From assembly GCF_007829435.1 (NCBI RefSeq), contig NZ_VLJN01000056.1, positions 148,502 through 183,010 of the forward strand: a DNA stretch of 34,509 nucleotides. The letters run 5' to 3'. Each line of letters begins with the position of its first letter. Position 1 is the first letter of the stretch. Shown piece after piece: positions 18,910 through 31,184 of the stretch. The notes below the pieces were generated by a model. It saw only the letters and a list, made by a program, of their open reading frames with translations. It was not told where the DNA came from and ran no database searches. The translations under genes were made by a program, and so were the position numbers. Source of the stretch: Cupriavidus gilardii J11. Lineage in GTDB: Bacteria; Pseudomonadota; Gammaproteobacteria; Burkholderiales; Burkholderiaceae.

Positions 18910-20967
<2,058 letters not shown>

Positions 20968-21025
20968 CCGTGTCCTGGCGACTCCTTGCCGAGGCTGGCT
21001 TGCTGTGGCTGCCGTCACCCCCGGC

Positions 21026-21049
21026 CCCTCTCCCGCTTGCGGGAGAGGG
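21026..21049. repeat. GC-rich REP-like palindrome, locus 3
   Basis: CCCTCTCCCGC, TT, GCGGGAGAGGG: a perfect 11-bp arm pair, the same unit as the other three loci. It lies in the 310-bp stretch between ldcA and the ABC-F gene (20968-21277). Apart from this and the promoter at 21108, I see no gene or RNA in that stretch. Confidence 0.82.
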
Positions 21050-21107
21050 AGGTGAGACGGGCGAGGGGAGAAAAGCGGCGGGGAGGCGCGCGGGCAGGCG
21101 CAGTGGA

Positions 21108-21116
21108 TGGTAAAAT
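21108..21116 (+). promoter_or_regulatory. Extended -10 promoter for the ABC-F gene
   Basis: TGGTAAAAT fits the TGnTATAAT extended -10 pattern with one mismatch and is followed by CGCCG, a common context in this genus. It would give a leader of about 155 nt before the GTG start. No clear -35 is present. Confidence 0.45.
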
Positions 21117-21277
21117 CGCCGATTCTTCTCTGAGTGGCCATCGCCGCATCGGTCATGCCCGGTGCCAGGACGAGGCCCGCTTCGGTTCCGTGGAGCCGGA
21201 TGCCGGCAAGGGGCCATCGCCCCAGGCTCGCGGCCCTCGCCGCCATTCTCCAAAGCCATTCCAACAAGGTTGACGAC

Positions 21278-22900
21278 GTGCTATCTACCGCAAACATCAC
21301 CATGCAGTTCGGCCCCAAGCCGCTGTTCGAGAATATCTCGGTCAAGTTCGGCGAAGGCAACCGCTACGGCCTGATCGGCGCGAACGGCTGTGGCAAGTCG
21401 ACCTTCATGAAGATCCTCGGCGGCGACCTCGAGCCGTCGTCCGGCACCGTGATGCTCGAACCCGGCGTCCGGCTGGGCAAGCTGCGCCAGGACCAGTTCG
21501 CCTACGAAGACATGCGTGTGCTCGACGTGGTGATGATGGGCCACACCGAGATGTGGGCCGCCGCGCAGGAGCGCGACGCGATCTACGCCAATCTGGAAGC
21601 GACCGACGAAGACTACATGCGCGCGGCCGAGCTGGAGGCCAAGTACGCCGAGTACGACGGCTATACCGCCGAGGCGCGCGCCGGCGAGCTGTTGCTTGGC
21701 GTGGGCATTCCCACCGACCAGCATCAGGGCACGATGAGCAATATCGCGCCGGGCTGGAAGCTGCGCGTGCTGCTGGCGCAGGCGCTGTTCTCGAATCCCG
21801 ACGTGCTGCTGCTGGACGAGCCGACCAACAACCTGGACATCAATACGATCCGCTGGCTGGAGACGGTGCTGAACGAGCGCAACTCCACCATGATCATCAT
21901 TTCGCACGATCGCCACTTCCTGAACTCGGTCTGTACCCATATGGCCGACATGGACTACGGCACGCTGAAGGTCTACCCGGGCAACTACGACGACTACATG
22001 GAAGCGTCGATGCAGGCGCGCGAGCGTCAGCTTGCCGCCAATGCGCGGGCCAAGGAGCGCATCTCCGAACTGCAGGACTTCGTGCGCCGCTTCTCGGCCA
22101 ACAAGTCCAAGGCCCGCCAGGCCACGTCGCGCCTGAAGCAGATCGACAAGATCAAGGTTGAGGACTTCAAGCCGTCGTCGCGCCAGAACCCGTTCATCCG
22201 CTTCGAGTTCGAGAAGAAGCTGCATAACCTGGCGGTCACGGCCGAGAACATCAGCAAGACCTACGACCGCAAGATCCTGAACAACCTGACGCTGTCGATC
22301 CAGGCCGGCGAGCGCGTGGCGATCATCGGCGAGAACGGCGCCGGCAAGACCACGCTGCTGCGCTGCCTGCTCGATGGCGCGGTGCAGACCGGCGTGCAGC
22401 GCGGTATCGAGGTCGACCATGGCACCGTGAAGTGGGCGGAGAACGCCAGCGTCGGCTATATGCCGCAGGACACGTACGAGGAGTTCACCGACGATCGCGA
22501 CCTGATGGACTGGATGAGCCAGTGGACGCAGGCCGGCGACGACGACCAGTCGCTGCGCGGCACGCTGGGGCGGCTGCTGTTCTCGGCCGATGACATCAAG
22601 AAGTCCGTCAAGGTACTGTCCGGTGGCGAGAAGGGGCGCATGATCTGGGGCAAGCTGATGCTCGGCCGCCATAATGTGCTGGCGCTCGACGAGCCGACCA
22701 ACCACATGGACATGGAATCGATCGAGTCGCTGCAGATCGCGCTGGACAAGTTCACCGGCACGCTGATCTTCGTGTCGCACGACCGCGAGTTCGTCAGCGG
22801 ACTAGCGACCCGGATCATCGAGATCCGCACCGATGGCACGGTGACCGATTATCTGGGCACCTACGATGAGTATCTGCAATCGCAGGGGATCGACGGCTGA
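21278..22900 (+). CDS. ybiT: ABC-F family ATPase, YbiT type
   Basis: The 540-residue soluble protein has two ABC ATPase domains and no membrane segments, so it is an ABC-F translation factor rather than a transporter. It closely resembles E. coli Ybi[21 protein letters not shown] at the N-terminus, first Walker [10 protein letters not shown], signature and Walker [13 protein letters not shown], then the linker ([20 protein letters not shown]), second Walker [10 protein letters not shown], signature [12 protein letters not shown] and Walker [19 protein letters not shown] proteins act at the ribosomal E site; YbiT's precise role is unsettled. A GTG at 21278 is the start, since homologs begin at this residue and no ATG is near. 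It is closed by a terminator at 22938. Confidence 0.94.
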   Translation: MLSTANITMQFGPKPLFENISVKFGEGNRYGLIGANGCGKSTFMKILGGDLEPSSGTVMLEPGVRLGKLRQDQFAYEDMRVLDVVMMGHTEMWAAAQERDAIYANLEATDEDYMRAAELEAKYAEYDGYTAEARAGELLLGVGIPTDQHQGTMSNIAPGWKLRVLLAQALFSNPDVLLLDEPTNNLDINTIRWLETVLNERNSTMIIISHDRHFLNSVCTHMADMDYGTLKVYPGNYDDYMEASMQARERQLAANARAKERISELQDFVRRFSANKSKARQATSRLKQIDKIKVEDFKPSSRQNPFIRFEFEKKLHNLAVTAENISKTYDRKILNNLTLSIQAGERVAIIGENGAGKTTLLRCLLDGAVQTGVQRGIEVDHGTVKWAENASVGYMPQDTYEEFTDDRDLMDWMSQWTQAGDDDQSLRGTLGRLLFSADDIKKSVKVLSGGEKGRMIWGKLMLGRHNVLALDEPTNHMDMESIESLQIALDKFTGTLIFVSHDREFVSGLATRIIEIRTDGTVTDYLGTYDEYLQSQGIDG

Positions 22901-22937
22901 CAGCGCCCCAAGCGTCTTACCGGCCAGCGATACAAGG

Positions 22938-22973
22938 AACCGTCCCGCCCGAAAGGGTGGGGCGGTTTTTTTT
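22938..22973 (+). terminator. Intrinsic terminator after the ABC-F gene
   Basis: A 13-bp stem (AACCGTCCCGCCC / GGGTGGGGCGGTT, two G-T wobbles) is capped by a GAAA tetraloop and followed by an eight-T tract. This is a strong rho-independent terminator, 37 nt after the stop codon. Confidence 0.95.
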
Positions 22974-23147
22974 GCCTGTACGGCGGTGCTGACGATATTC
23001 GCCGGATATCGCTTGGAACCGGCCAATATGCGGGGCTGGCCATGTGGGCACCGGATCCCGATCGAATTCAGTTCTACAATGTCGGACACCCATCCATAAC
23101 AACAAGGCCCTTGCCACCGCTGCAAGGCTCACCGAGGAACCGAGGCT

Positions 23148-24581
23148 ATGCAACAACGAGACAAGCTGTTTATCAACGGACAATGGATCAGCCCGCATGG
23201 CACGGGGACGATCGATGTCATCCATTCGACTACCGAGGCGGTGATCGGCCGCATCCCGGAAGGCCACGCCCGCGATGCGGAGGATGCGATCCAGGCCGCC
23301 CGCGCTGCGTTCGACGGTTGGGCCGCCACGCCGCCGGCCGAGCGTGCCGGCTTCATCCGCAAGATCGCCGAGGGCCTGAAGGCCCGTACCGAGGAACTGG
23401 CGCAGCTGATCGCCGCCGAGGTTGGCATGCCGATCAAGCTGGCGCGTGCGATCCAGGTGGGCGGGCCGGTTTTCAACTGGAACGAGACCGCGAAGCTGCT
23501 GGAAGGATTCGCCTTCGAGGAAACCGTGGGCAACTCGCTTGTGATTCGCGAGCCGGTGGGTGTGGTGGGCGCGATCACGCCGTGGAACTACCCGCTGAAT
23601 CAGATCACGCTGAAGGTCGCGCCCGCGCTGGCGGCGGGCTGCACGGTGGTGCTCAAGCCATCGGAAGTGGCGCCGCTGAACGCCTTCGTGCTGGCCGAGG
23701 TGATCGAGGCGGCCGGCGTGCCGCCGGGCGTGTTCAACCTGGTCACCGGCTATGGACCGGTGGTGGGCGAGGTGCTGGCGAGCCATCGCGAGGTCGACAT
23801 GGTGTCGTTCACGGGTTCGACCCGTGCCGGCAAGCGGGTTTCGGAACTGGCGGCGCAAACCGTCAAGCGGGTTGCGCTGGAGCTGGGCGGCAAGTCCGCC
23901 TCGGTGATCCTGGACGACGCCGATCTGCCCGCCGCGGTCAAGGGCACCATCAGTGCCTGCTTCCTGAATTCCGGACAGACCTGCTCGGCGCATACCCGCA
24001 TGCTGGTGCCGCGCAGCCGCTATGACGAGGTCAAGGCGATCGCCGCGAAGGTGGTGGAGAGCTTCACCGTCGGCGATCCGCTGCAGGAGGGTACCAGGCT
24101 TGGGCCGCTGATTTCGGCCACGCAGAAGGACCGGGTGGTCGGCTATATCCAGCGCGGCCTGAACGAAGGGGCCGAACTCGTGGCGGGCGGGCCCGAAGCC
24201 CCGCCGGGGCTCGACAAGGGCTTCTTCGTCAAGCCCACGGTGCTGGGCAATGTGGATCCGAAGGCCACCGTCGCGCAGGAGGAGATCTTCGGCCCCGTGC
24301 TGTGCATCATTTGCTATGACACCGAGGAAGACGCCGTCCGTATCGCCAACGACAGCGTCTATGGCCTCGCCGGGGGCGTCTGGTCGGGCGATGAAGCGCG
24401 TGCGATGCGCGTGGCGCGGCGTATCCGTACCGGGCAGGTCGATATCAACGGCGGCGCGTTCAATATGCTGGCGCCGTTCGGCGGCTTCAAGCAATCCGGC
24501 ATCGGCCGGGAGGCGGGCAAGTACGGGCTGGAAGAGTTCCTCGAGTACAAGTCGCTGCAGTTGAAGAAGCCGGCGGCCTGA
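23148..24581 (+). CDS. Aldehyde dehydrogenase, NAD(P)-dependent
   Basis: The 477-residue enzyme of the ALDH superfamily oxidises an aldehyde to its acid. The oxyanion Asn147 lies in TPWNYPL, the general base Glu245 in LELGGKSA and the nucleophile Cys279 in [20 protein letters not shown] binds the cofactor, and EEIFGPVL and [12 protein letters not shown] are the usual C-terminal motifs. An FINGQWI opening fits the class. The substrate is not determined by the sequence; it resembles broad-range members rather than betaine or methylmalonate-semialdehyde enzymes. GAGG precedes the ATG. Palindromes and the acylase gene follow on the same strand after 263 bp. Confidence 0.94.
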   Translation: MQQRDKLFINGQWISPHGTGTIDVIHSTTEAVIGRIPEGHARDAEDAIQAARAAFDGWAATPPAERAGFIRKIAEGLKARTEELAQLIAAEVGMPIKLARAIQVGGPVFNWNETAKLLEGFAFEETVGNSLVIREPVGVVGAITPWNYPLNQITLKVAPALAAGCTVVLKPSEVAPLNAFVLAEVIEAAGVPPGVFNLVTGYGPVVGEVLASHREVDMVSFTGSTRAGKRVSELAAQTVKRVALELGGKSASVILDDADLPAAVKGTISACFLNSGQTCSAHTRMLVPRSRYDEVKAIAAKVVESFTVGDPLQEGTRLGPLISATQKDRVVGYIQRGLNEGAELVAGGPEAPPGLDKGFFVKPTVLGNVDPKATVAQEEIFGPVLCIICYDTEEDAVRIANDSVYGLAGGVWSGDEARAMRVARRIRTGQVDINGGAFNMLAPFGGFKQSGIGREAGKYGLEEFLEYKSLQLKKPAA

Positions 24582-24638
24582 CAGGCTTTGGTGTTGGGAG
24601 CGGCTGGGACTGCCCTCTTCCCCGCCCCTCTCCCCGGA

Positions 24639-24726
24639 CCCTCTCCCGCGCGCGGGAGAGGGGAGAAAACCAGCGGGGTTTCAAACGCTGTCGGTGTGCG
24701 CCCCTCTCCCGCGCGCGGGAGAGGGG
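24639..24726. repeat. GC-rich REP-like palindromes, locus 4 (two copies)
   Basis: Two perfect palindromes occupy 24639-24662 (CCCTCTCCCGCG and its complement) and 24701-24726 (CCCCTCTCCCGCG and its complement), 38 nt apart. They carry the same core as the three other loci. They lie in the 263-bp gap between the aldehyde dehydrogenase and the acylase genes, with no T-tract. Confidence 0.85.
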
Positions 24727-24844
24727 CGGGGGAGAGGGCATTCACCGCATCGTCGAACCGCCCCACCGGAACCCTCCAGGCCACCCCACGTGGCATTCAA
24801 AAAAATACCAATAAGCAGGACCGTATCGTTTGCGGGAGGAGCAC

Positions 24845-27331
24845 ATGCGTTGGCTCAAACGGCTGGCCTGGATCACGGTGATCGTTGCCGCGGTCGCGAT
24901 GGCGGCGTCCATGGGCGGCTTTCTGTGGTATCGGCAGACATCGCAGCCCGTGGTCGAAGGGGAGATGGAAGTGGCCGGTTTGCGGGGCAAGGTCACCATC
25001 ACGCGCGACAGCGATGCGGTGCCCCGCATCGAGGCGGCCGATCCGCTCGATGCCTACTTTGGTCTTGGCTTCGTGCATGCACAGGATCGCCTGTGGCAGA
25101 TGCAGATGAACAAGCGCATCGCGGCGGGCCGGCTGGCCGAGATTCTCGGCGTGCCCGCGCTGGATACCGATCGCTTCCTGCGCACGCTTGGCGTGCGGCG
25201 CAACGCCGAGGCCATCCTGGCCAGCAGCACGCCCGAGACCCGCGCGGCGCTGCAGGCGTATGCCGACGGCGTCAACGCCGGCATGGCCTCGCGTCGCGGG
25301 CCGTTGCCTCCCGAATTCACGATCCTGCGCACACGGCCCGAGAAATGGGAGCCGGTCGATTCGCTGGCCTGGCAGACCATGATGGCCTGGGACCTGGGTG
25401 GCAACTGGAGCCAGGAAACGCTGCGCATGCGGCTGTCGCAGGCGTTGCCGTTGACGCGCATCAACGAGCTGCTGGCGCCATATCCGGGCGAGCGACCACT
25501 GCGCACGATGGACTACCCAGCGCTGTACCGGCATCTGGCGCCGCTGTCCACCGCGATGGCGAAGGTCGACGCGATCGCGCCGCCGGGCTATGTCGAAGGC
25601 ATGGGGTCGAACAACTGGGTCGTGTCGGGCGCGCATACCCAAACGGGGAAGCCGATGCTGGCCAACGATCCGCACCTCGGACTGCAGGCACCGGCGCTGT
25701 GGTATTTCGCGGCCATGCGGGCGCCCGGCCTAGACGTTACGGGCGCGACGCTGCCCGGCATGCCGCTGGTGGTTCTAGGGCATACGCCTCGCTTCGCCTG
25801 GGGCTTCACCAATACGGCGCCCGATGTGCAAGACCTGTTTATCGAGCGCGTGAGGCCCGGCCGGCCGCATCAATACCAGACGCCGCAGGGGTGGGTCGAC
25901 TTCACCGTGCGTGACGAGGTGATTCACGTCAAGGACGGCGCCGACGTGACGCTGCGCGTGCGCGAGACGCGCCATGGCCCGGTGATCTCGGACGTCGCCG
26001 AGCCGGTGGCGCAGGCCGCCGCGCCGCTGGGCGCGCAGTATGTGGTGGCCTTCCAATGGACCGCGCTGCGGCCCGATGACCGTACGCTGGAGGCGGGCCT
26101 CAAGCTCAATCGGGCGACCGACTGGAGCGGTTTTCGCGAGGCGCTGCGCGATTTCCATGCGCCACAGCAGAACATCGTCTATGCCGACGTCGACGGCAAT
26201 ATCGCCTTCATCGCGCCCGGCCGGGTGCCGCGGAGGACGGCGGCCAATGACCTGAAGGGACTGGCACCGGCGCCGGGCTGGGATGCGCGCTACGACTGGC
26301 AGGGATTCATCCCGTTCGAGCAGTTGCCGCAGCAGTTCAATCCGCGCGAAGGCGTCATCGTCACCGCGAACCAGAAGATCGTGGCCGACGACTATCCGTA
26401 TTTCCTGACCAGCGAATGGACGGTGCCTTATCGCCACGACCGCATCCGCCAGCTGCTTGCCGGCCGGCAGCGGCATACCATGGACAGCTTCGCGGCCATC
26501 CAGGCCGACGTGCTGTCGCTGGCCGTGAAGGACGCGCTGCCGATCCTGTTGTCGTCAGCCGCCGCGCAGGACCCGAGCCGGCCACCGCGCGAGCGGCAGG
26601 TGTTTGCCGCGCTGGCGCAGTGGGACGGCACCATGGACGCGGGGCGATTCGAACCGCTGGTGGCGACCGCATGGCTGCGCGAACTGTCGCGTACGCTGTT
26701 CGAGGACAAGGTTGGCGACGGAGTCTTCATGCGGATGTGGGAGCAGCGCAATGTCCAGCAGCCGATGCTGAATATCCTTCGCAGCCCGCGCGGCCTCGGC
26801 CGCTTCTGGTGCGACGACAGCCGCACGCCCACGCCAGAGGACTGCAATCACGCGCTGACGGTGAGCTGGGACCGCGCCTTTGCCGATCTGCAGCAGCGCT
26901 ACGGCGACGATCCGAAGCGCTGGCGTTGGGGCCAGGCGCATGCCGCGCGCTCCGAACACAAGCCGTTCTCGCGGGTGCCATCCCTTGCCGGCTTTTTCAA
27001 TGTCAGGGTGCCGACTGGCGGCGATACCTATACGGTCAATGTAGGCCGGCACAACCTGCGCGACGAGAGCGCGCCGTTCGAAAGCGTGCATGCGGCCAGC
27101 CTGCGTGCCATCTACGACCTGGCCGATCTGCCGTCGTCGCGCTTTATCAGTTCGACCGGGCAGTCTGGCAGCGTGCTGTCATCGCACTATCGCGACTGGA
27201 CCGAGCGCTGGGCGCGCGGCGAGTATGTCACGCTGTCGGGAGGCGCGGGGAAGGGCGCCGGGAATGGTGCGGAGGGCGGAAAAGCCGATGTGCGGACATT
27301 GGTGCTGACGCCGGCGAAGGCCGGCCAATAG
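24845..27331 (+). CDS. Penicillin acylase family protein (Ntn-hydrolase), membrane-anchored
   Basis: The 828-residue precursor belongs to the penicillin G acylase/acyl-homoserine-lactone acylase family (S45), which cleaves amide bonds of acylated amines. A hydrophobic segment at residues 7-29 is a signal or membrane anchor, placing the enzyme in the periplasm. GLGFVHAQDRLWQMQMNKR is the conserved alpha-chain motif. GSNNWVVSGAHTQTGKPMLA carries the autocatalytic nucleophile Ser255, the first residue of the mature beta chain. The oxyanion region follows further on (ANDPHLGLQAPALWY). The C-terminal ~25 residues are Gly-rich. GGAGGA lies 4 nt before the ATG at 24845. Quorum-signal degradation is possible in this family but not shown. 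Confidence 0.93.
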   Translation: MRWLKRLAWITVIVAAVAMAASMGGFLWYRQTSQPVVEGEMEVAGLRGKVTITRDSDAVPRIEAADPLDAYFGLGFVHAQDRLWQMQMNKRIAAGRLAEILGVPALDTDRFLRTLGVRRNAEAILASSTPETRAALQAYADGVNAGMASRRGPLPPEFTILRTRPEKWEPVDSLAWQTMMAWDLGGNWSQETLRMRLSQALPLTRINELLAPYPGERPLRTMDYPALYRHLAPLSTAMAKVDAIAPPGYVEGMGSNNWVVSGAHTQTGKPMLANDPHLGLQAPALWYFAAMRAPGLDVTGATLPGMPLVVLGHTPRFAWGFTNTAPDVQDLFIERVRPGRPHQYQTPQGWVDFTVRDEVIHVKDGADVTLRVRETRHGPVISDVAEPVAQAAAPLGAQYVVAFQWTALRPDDRTLEAGLKLNRATDWSGFREALRDFHAPQQNIVYADVDGNIAFIAPGRVPRRTAANDLKGLAPAPGWDARYDWQGFIPFEQLPQQFNPREGVIVTANQKIVADDYPYFLTSEWTVPYRHDRIRQLLAGRQRHTMDSFAAIQADVLSLAVKDALPILLSSAAAQDPSRPPRERQVFAALAQWDGTMDAGRFEPLVATAWLRELSRTLFEDKVGDGVFMRMWEQRNVQQPMLNILRSPRGLGRFWCDDSRTPTPEDCNHALTVSWDRAFADLQQRYGDDPKRWRWGQAHAARSEHKPFSRVPSLAGFFNVRVPTGGDTYTVNVGRHNLRDESAPFESVHAASLRAIYDLADLPSSRFISSTGQSGSVLSSHYRDWTERWARGEYVTLSGGAGKGAGNGAEGGKADVRTLVLTPAKAGQ

Positions 27332-27378
27332 ATCCCGCTGAGGGCGCCCCTGCACCAGCGACGCGGCCGGCCGTCGGC

Positions 27379-27621
27379 CTAGCGTTGAAAGCGGCGCGCC
27401 TTGCCTTCGTTCGTGATGCGGTCCCAGACTGCCTGCTTTTCCTCGTCGCTCAGGAACACCCAGTTGCTGACTTCGGCCGCGGTGCGGCCGCATCCCTGGC
27501 ACACCTCATCGAACAGCGTGGAGCAGATGCCGATGCACGGGCTGTCGGGACGGTCGAACAGCGTCTCGTCCTTGTCATCGGGCAGGAAAATGGTGGGAGC
27601 GGATTGGGGCGGGTTCGGCAT
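27379..27621 (-). CDS. DUF1289 family small cysteine-motif protein
   Basis: The 80-residue protein matches the DUF1289 family of unknown function. Its mark is the motif SPCIGIC...VCQGCGRT, with Cys29, Cys33, Cys41 and Cys44, which probably binds zinc or an iron-sulfur centre. A WVFLSDEEKQAVWDRI helix follows. The first ~25 residues are polar and acidic. The gene converges with the acylase gene across 47 bp and is divergent from the thioesterase gene. Role unknown; homologs are often found alone or next to NADH-dependent oxidoreductases. Confidence 0.88.
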   Translation of the reverse strand: MPNPPQSAPTIFLPDDKDETLFDRPDSPCIGICSTLFDEVCQGCGRTAAEVSNWVFLSDEEKQAVWDRITNEGKARRFQR

Positions 27622-27802
27622 GGCAGGGCGGGCGATCAGGGTGCCATTATAAGCGGGGCGGTCCGGTGACGTCGGGTCGTCACGGCGGCGCGAGTGCGTG
27701 GCGCTTTCGATTACCTCCGAGGGAATTGGATGGCCGCGGTCGCCGCAGTACCGTCGCGGATATTGCCGTCAAACATCATTCAAAGCCGCAAAAGGAGCCG
27801 AC

Positions 27803-28264
27803 ATGGTGCCCCCTCTCACTTCATCGTCGCGCGGCCACGGGCAGGTGCCCGACGCGATCCGGCAGATGGTCGAGCGCATCCTGATCCAGTCGCCGGTGGC
27901 GCGTACGCTGGGCGTGTCGCTCGATACGCTGGCCGTGGACCATGTGGAGTTATTGCTGCCGTTCCGGTCCGACAACGTGACCCTTGGCGAGACGGTGCAC
28001 GGCGGTGTCATCGCGACCCTGATCGATATCGCGGGCGCCGCCGCGGCGGCTTCAGGGGCCGATCCCGCGGGCCTGCGCGGCGGCGCGACCGCTTCGTTGT
28101 CGATCCAGTATCTGGCGCCCGCCAATGGCGCCGGGTTGCGGGCAGTGGCAACGGTGGTGCGACGCGGGCGCAGGCAGGTGGTCACTGATGTGGCGGTGTA
28201 CGCCGAGGCGCCGGACGAGGCGGTGCTGGTCGCCAAGGCGTTGATGAGCAGCACGTTGTTCTGA
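27803..28264 (+). CDS. PaaI-like hotdog thioesterase
   Basis: The 153-residue protein has the hotdog fold of the acyl-CoA thioesterase PaaI group. The active-site loop is GETVHGGVIATLIDIAGAAAA, with the conserved HGG motif at the start of the central helix and Asp in LIDIAG. ATASLSIQYLAPANG and the following strand pair are typical. It would hydrolyse an aryl- or acyl-CoA, perhaps as a rescue enzyme. AAAGGAG lies 5 nt before the ATG at 27803, which makes this start clear although the frame extends upstream. It stands alone between a divergent DUF1289 gene and the convergent prp operon. Confidence 0.9.
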   Translation: MVPPLTSSSRGHGQVPDAIRQMVERILIQSPVARTLGVSLDTLAVDHVELLLPFRSDNVTLGETVHGGVIATLIDIAGAAAAASGADPAGLRGGATASLSIQYLAPANGAGLRAVATVVRRGRRQVVTDVAVYAEAPDEAVLVAKALMSSTLF

Positions 28265-28360
28265 ACGACGCGCCGCCTCGGAGGTTGGCGCCGTTGCGTG
28301 TCGAACGCCGGCTTGGCTGTGAGATAGCGCAATTAACTGCCATAGCTATCCGCCACAAAC

Positions 28361-28392
28361 AAAAACCCGCGGCCCCTGACGGGCCACGGGTT
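28361..28392 (-). terminator. Terminator of the prpBCD operon
   Basis: On the minus strand the RNA forms AACCCG-x-GGCCC / GGGCC-x-CGGGTT with one mismatch and a 5-nt loop, then runs into a T-rich tract (TTTTTGTTTG in the coding sense). It lies about 42 nt after the prpD stop. Confidence 0.88.
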
Positions 28393-28434
28393 CCAAACTG
28401 CCTGCAGCCAGCGGCGCGAGGCCGCTGTACACGG

Positions 28435-29886
28435 TCAGATCACATACAGGTCGACGTACTCGTGCACCGGCATCGCTTCGAGCGCGGCCTGGTCCAGCGA
28501 AACGGCAAGAATGGCTTCCTGTTGCTTGGTCGGGAAGCGGCGCGCGAGGTTGGTCTTGAATTTCTCGACCAGCAGCGGAATGCCGTCGTCGCGGCGGCGC
28601 TTGTGGCCGATCGGGTATTCGACCACCACTTCGGGCAGCACGGTGCCGTCGTTCAGTTCCACCGTCAGTGCGTTGGCGATCGAACGCTTTTCCGGATCGT
28701 GATAGTCGGTGGTGAACTGCGGATCCTCGACGCAAACGATCTTGTCGCGCAGCGCATCGATGCGCGGATCGGCGGCGACCTTGTCCTCGTAGTCCTCCGC
28801 GGTCAGCCGGCCGAACAGCAGCGGCACCGCGACCATGTACTGGATGCAGTGGTCGCGGTCGGCCGGGTTGGCCAGCGGACCCTTCTTGTCGATGATGCGG
28901 ATGCAGGCCTCGTGCGTGCGGATCGTCACGCGCTTGATGTCGGCGGCGCTGCGTCCCGCGGCCGCCAGCTGGCCGTGCAGCGTCATCGCCGCCTCGACCG
29001 CCGTCTGGGAGTGGAATTCCGCCGGGAACGAGATCTTGAACAGCACGTTCTCCATTACGTACGAACCGTACGGGCGCTGGAAGGCGAACGGCTTGCCCTC
29101 GAACAGCACGTCGTAGAAGCCCCAGGTCTTGGCGGTCAGCACCGACGGATAACCCATTTCGCCGGTACGCGCGATCAGCGCCAGCCGCACCGCGCGGCTG
29201 GTGGCGTCGCCGGCCGCCCAGCTCTTGCGGCTGCCAGTATTGGGCGCGTGGCGATAGGTGCGCAGGCTTTGGCCGTCGACCCACGCCAGCGATACCGCGT
29301 TGATGATCTCGTCGCGGGTCAGGCCCAGCATCTGCGCCACCACCGCGGTCGAGGCAACCTTGACCAGCACCACGTGGTCCAGGCCCACCTTGTTGAACGA
29401 GTTCTCCAGCGCGATGCAGCCCTGGATCTCATGGGCCTTGATCATCGCGGTCAGCACGTCCTTCATCGTCAGCGGCTTCTTGCCGGCGGCGACGTTGTTA
29501 CGCGAGAGCCAGTCGGCCGTGGCCAGGATGCCGCCCAGGTTGTCCGACGGATGGCCCCATTCGGCGGCGAGCCAGGTGTCGTTGAAGTCGAGCCAGCGGA
29601 TCATCGCGCCGATATTGAAGGCGGCCTGCACGGGATCGAGCTGGAACTGGGTGCCCGGCACCTTGGCGCCGTTGGGCACCACCGTGCCGGGCACGATGGG
29701 TCCGAGCAGCTTGGTGCAAGCCGGGTACGACAGGGCTTCCAGACCGCAACCGAGCGTGTCGATCAGGCAATTGCGCGCGGTATCGTAGGCGAGCGCGCTC
29801 TTGACCTGGTACTTGGTTACGTAGTCGACGATGTCGACCAGCACCTGGTCCGGCTCGGGACGGATATTCGAAATGGCTTGGCTCAT
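28435..29886 (-). CDS. prpD: 2-methylcitrate dehydratase
   Basis: PrpD dehydrates 2-methylcitrate to 2-methyl-cis-aconitate in propionate breakdown. The 483-residue protein is exactly the E. coli length and belongs to the MmgE/PrpD family: [18 protein letters not shown] at the N-terminus, [41 protein letters not shown] (family hallmark) and [20 protein letters not shown]. The ATG at 29886 is chosen because the family begins there; a start at 29913 only adds nine residues. The ribosome site is weak. It lies 93 nt after prpC with a GC-rich hairpin in between. A terminator closes the operon. Confidence 0.96.
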   Translation of the reverse strand: MSQAISNIRPEPDQVLVDIVDYVTKYQVKSALAYDTARNCLIDTLGCGLEALSYPACTKLLGPIVPGTVVPNGAKVPGTQFQLDPVQAAFNIGAMIRWLDFNDTWLAAEWGHPSDNLGGILATADWLSRNNVAAGKKPLTMKDVLTAMIKAHEIQGCIALENSFNKVGLDHVVLVKVASTAVVAQMLGLTRDEIINAVSLAWVDGQSLRTYRHAPNTGSRKSWAAGDATSRAVRLALIARTGEMGYPSVLTAKTWGFYDVLFEGKPFAFQRPYGSYVMENVLFKISFPAEFHSQTAVEAAMTLHGQLAAAGRSAADIKRVTIRTHEACIRIIDKKGPLANPADRDHCIQYMVAVPLLFGRLTAEDYEDKVAADPRIDALRDKIVCVEDPQFTTDYHDPEKRSIANALTVELNDGTVLPEVVVEYPIGHKRRRDDGIPLLVEKFKTNLARRFPTKQQEAILAVSLDQAALEAMPVHEYVDLYVI

Positions 29887-29952
29887 GTATCGATGACAAA
29901 AGAAGTGCCGCATGCCCGTGCGGGCGGCGGCATGGGTGTTGACAAAGGGCAG

Positions 29953-29973
29953 GGGCGCGCGGCGCGCGCGCCC
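29953..29973 (-). other. GC-only hairpin between prpC and prpD
   Basis: An 8-bp stem, GGGCGCGC/GCGCGCCC, with a 5-nt loop lies 7 nt after the prpC stop. No T-run follows, so it may be an RNA stability or processing element that separates prpC from prpD, rather than a full terminator. Confidence 0.5.
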
Positions 29974-29979
29974 GTCGGA

Positions 29980-31161
29980 TTACTTGCGGTCCTGGATCGG
30001 CACGAACTTCAGGTTCTCGGGCCCGACATAGTTGGCGCTCGGCCGGATGATCTTGTTGTCGACGCGCTGCTCGATGATATGCGCGGCCCAGCCAGAAGTC
30101 CGCGCGATCACGAACAGCGGCGTAAACATCGCGGTCGGCACGCCCATCATGTGATAGCTGACGGCGCTGAACCAGTCCAGGTTCGGGAACATCTTCTTGA
30201 TGTCCCACATCGTCGTTTCAAGCCGCTCGGCGATGTCGAACATCTTCATCGAGCCGGCGTCCTGCGACAGCTGCCGCGCGACTTCCTTGATCACCTGGTT
30301 GCGCGGATCACCTGTGGTGTACACCGGGTGGCCGAAGCCGATCACGACTTCCTTGTTCTCGACGCGGCGCGTGATGTCGGCCTGGGCCTCGTCGGGATTG
30401 TCGTAGCGCTTCTGGATCTCGAACGCGACTTCATTGGCGCCGCCATGCTTGGGGCCGCGCAGCGCGCCGATCGCGCCGCAGATGGCCGAGTAGATGTCGG
30501 AGCCGGTGCCGGCGATGACCCGGCCGGTGAAGGTGGACGCATTGAACTCGTGCTCCGCATAGAGGATCAGCGAGGTGTGCATCGAGCGCTCCCATAGCGC
30601 GCTCGGCTTGCGACCGTGCAGCAGATGCAGGAAGTGCCCGCCGATCGAGTCGTCGTCGGTCTCCACCTCGATACGCCGGCCATTATGGCTGTAGTGGTAC
30701 CAGTACAGCAGCATCGAGCCGAGCGACGCCATCAGCCGGTCGGCGATGTCGCGCGCCCCCGGCAGGTTGTGGTCTTCCTTCTCGGGCAGCACCGTGCCGA
30801 GCACCGACACGCCGGTGCGCATCACGTCCATCGGATGCGCCGACGCGGGCACCCATTCCAGCGCCGCCTTGACGTTGGCCGGCAAGCCCCGCAGCGCCCG
30901 CAGCTTGCCCTTGTAGGCGTCCAGCTCCGCCTGGGTCGGCAGCTTGCCGTGCACCAGCAGGTAGGCGATCTCCTCGAACTCGCAGGTCTGCGCCACGTCG
31001 AGAATGTCGTAGCCGCGATAGTGCAGGTCGTTGCCGCTGCGGCCCACCGTGCAAAGCGCGGTATTGCCGGCGGCGACGCCCGACAGGGCGACCGATTTCT
31101 TGGGCTTGCGCGTGACGGACTGGGACTGGGCCTGGTCCTGGGACGTGGTTGCGTCGGACAT
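29980..31161 (-). CDS. prpC: 2-methylcitrate synthase
   Basis: PrpC condenses propionyl-CoA with oxaloacetate to 2-methylcitrate. The 393-residue protein has the citrate-synthase fold; the length (~390) and the motifs fit the PrpC branch rather than the larger GltA. Visible features include [16 protein letters not shown] and [12 protein letters not shown] near the N-terminus, [16 protein letters not shown], the [11 protein letters not shown] loop and the catalytic [18 protein letters not shown] with its His. AGGAGA precedes the ATG. It follows prpB by 23 nt and precedes prpD by 93 nt, all on the minus strand, so one transcript is likely. Confidence 0.97.
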   Translation of the reverse strand: MSDATTSQDQAQSQSVTRKPKKSVALSGVAAGNTALCTVGRSGNDLHYRGYDILDVAQTCEFEEIAYLLVHGKLPTQAELDAYKGKLRALRGLPANVKAALEWVPASAHPMDVMRTGVSVLGTVLPEKEDHNLPGARDIADRLMASLGSMLLYWYHYSHNGRRIEVETDDDSIGGHFLHLLHGRKPSALWERSMHTSLILYAEHEFNASTFTGRVIAGTGSDIYSAICGAIGALRGPKHGGANEVAFEIQKRYDNPDEAQADITRRVENKEVVIGFGHPVYTTGDPRNQVIKEVARQLSQDAGSMKMFDIAERLETTMWDIKKMFPNLDWFSAVSYHMMGVPTAMFTPLFVIARTSGWAAHIIEQRVDNKIIRPSANYVGPENLKFVPIQDRK

Positions 31162-31184
31162 TTGGTCTCCTTGCTCTGCTGTCG

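Noticed and set aside
28285-30597. 770-codon plus-strand open frame opposite prpD and prpC
   Set aside because: Antisense shadow of two well-identified genes; its composition is His/Arg/Gly-rich and domain-free.
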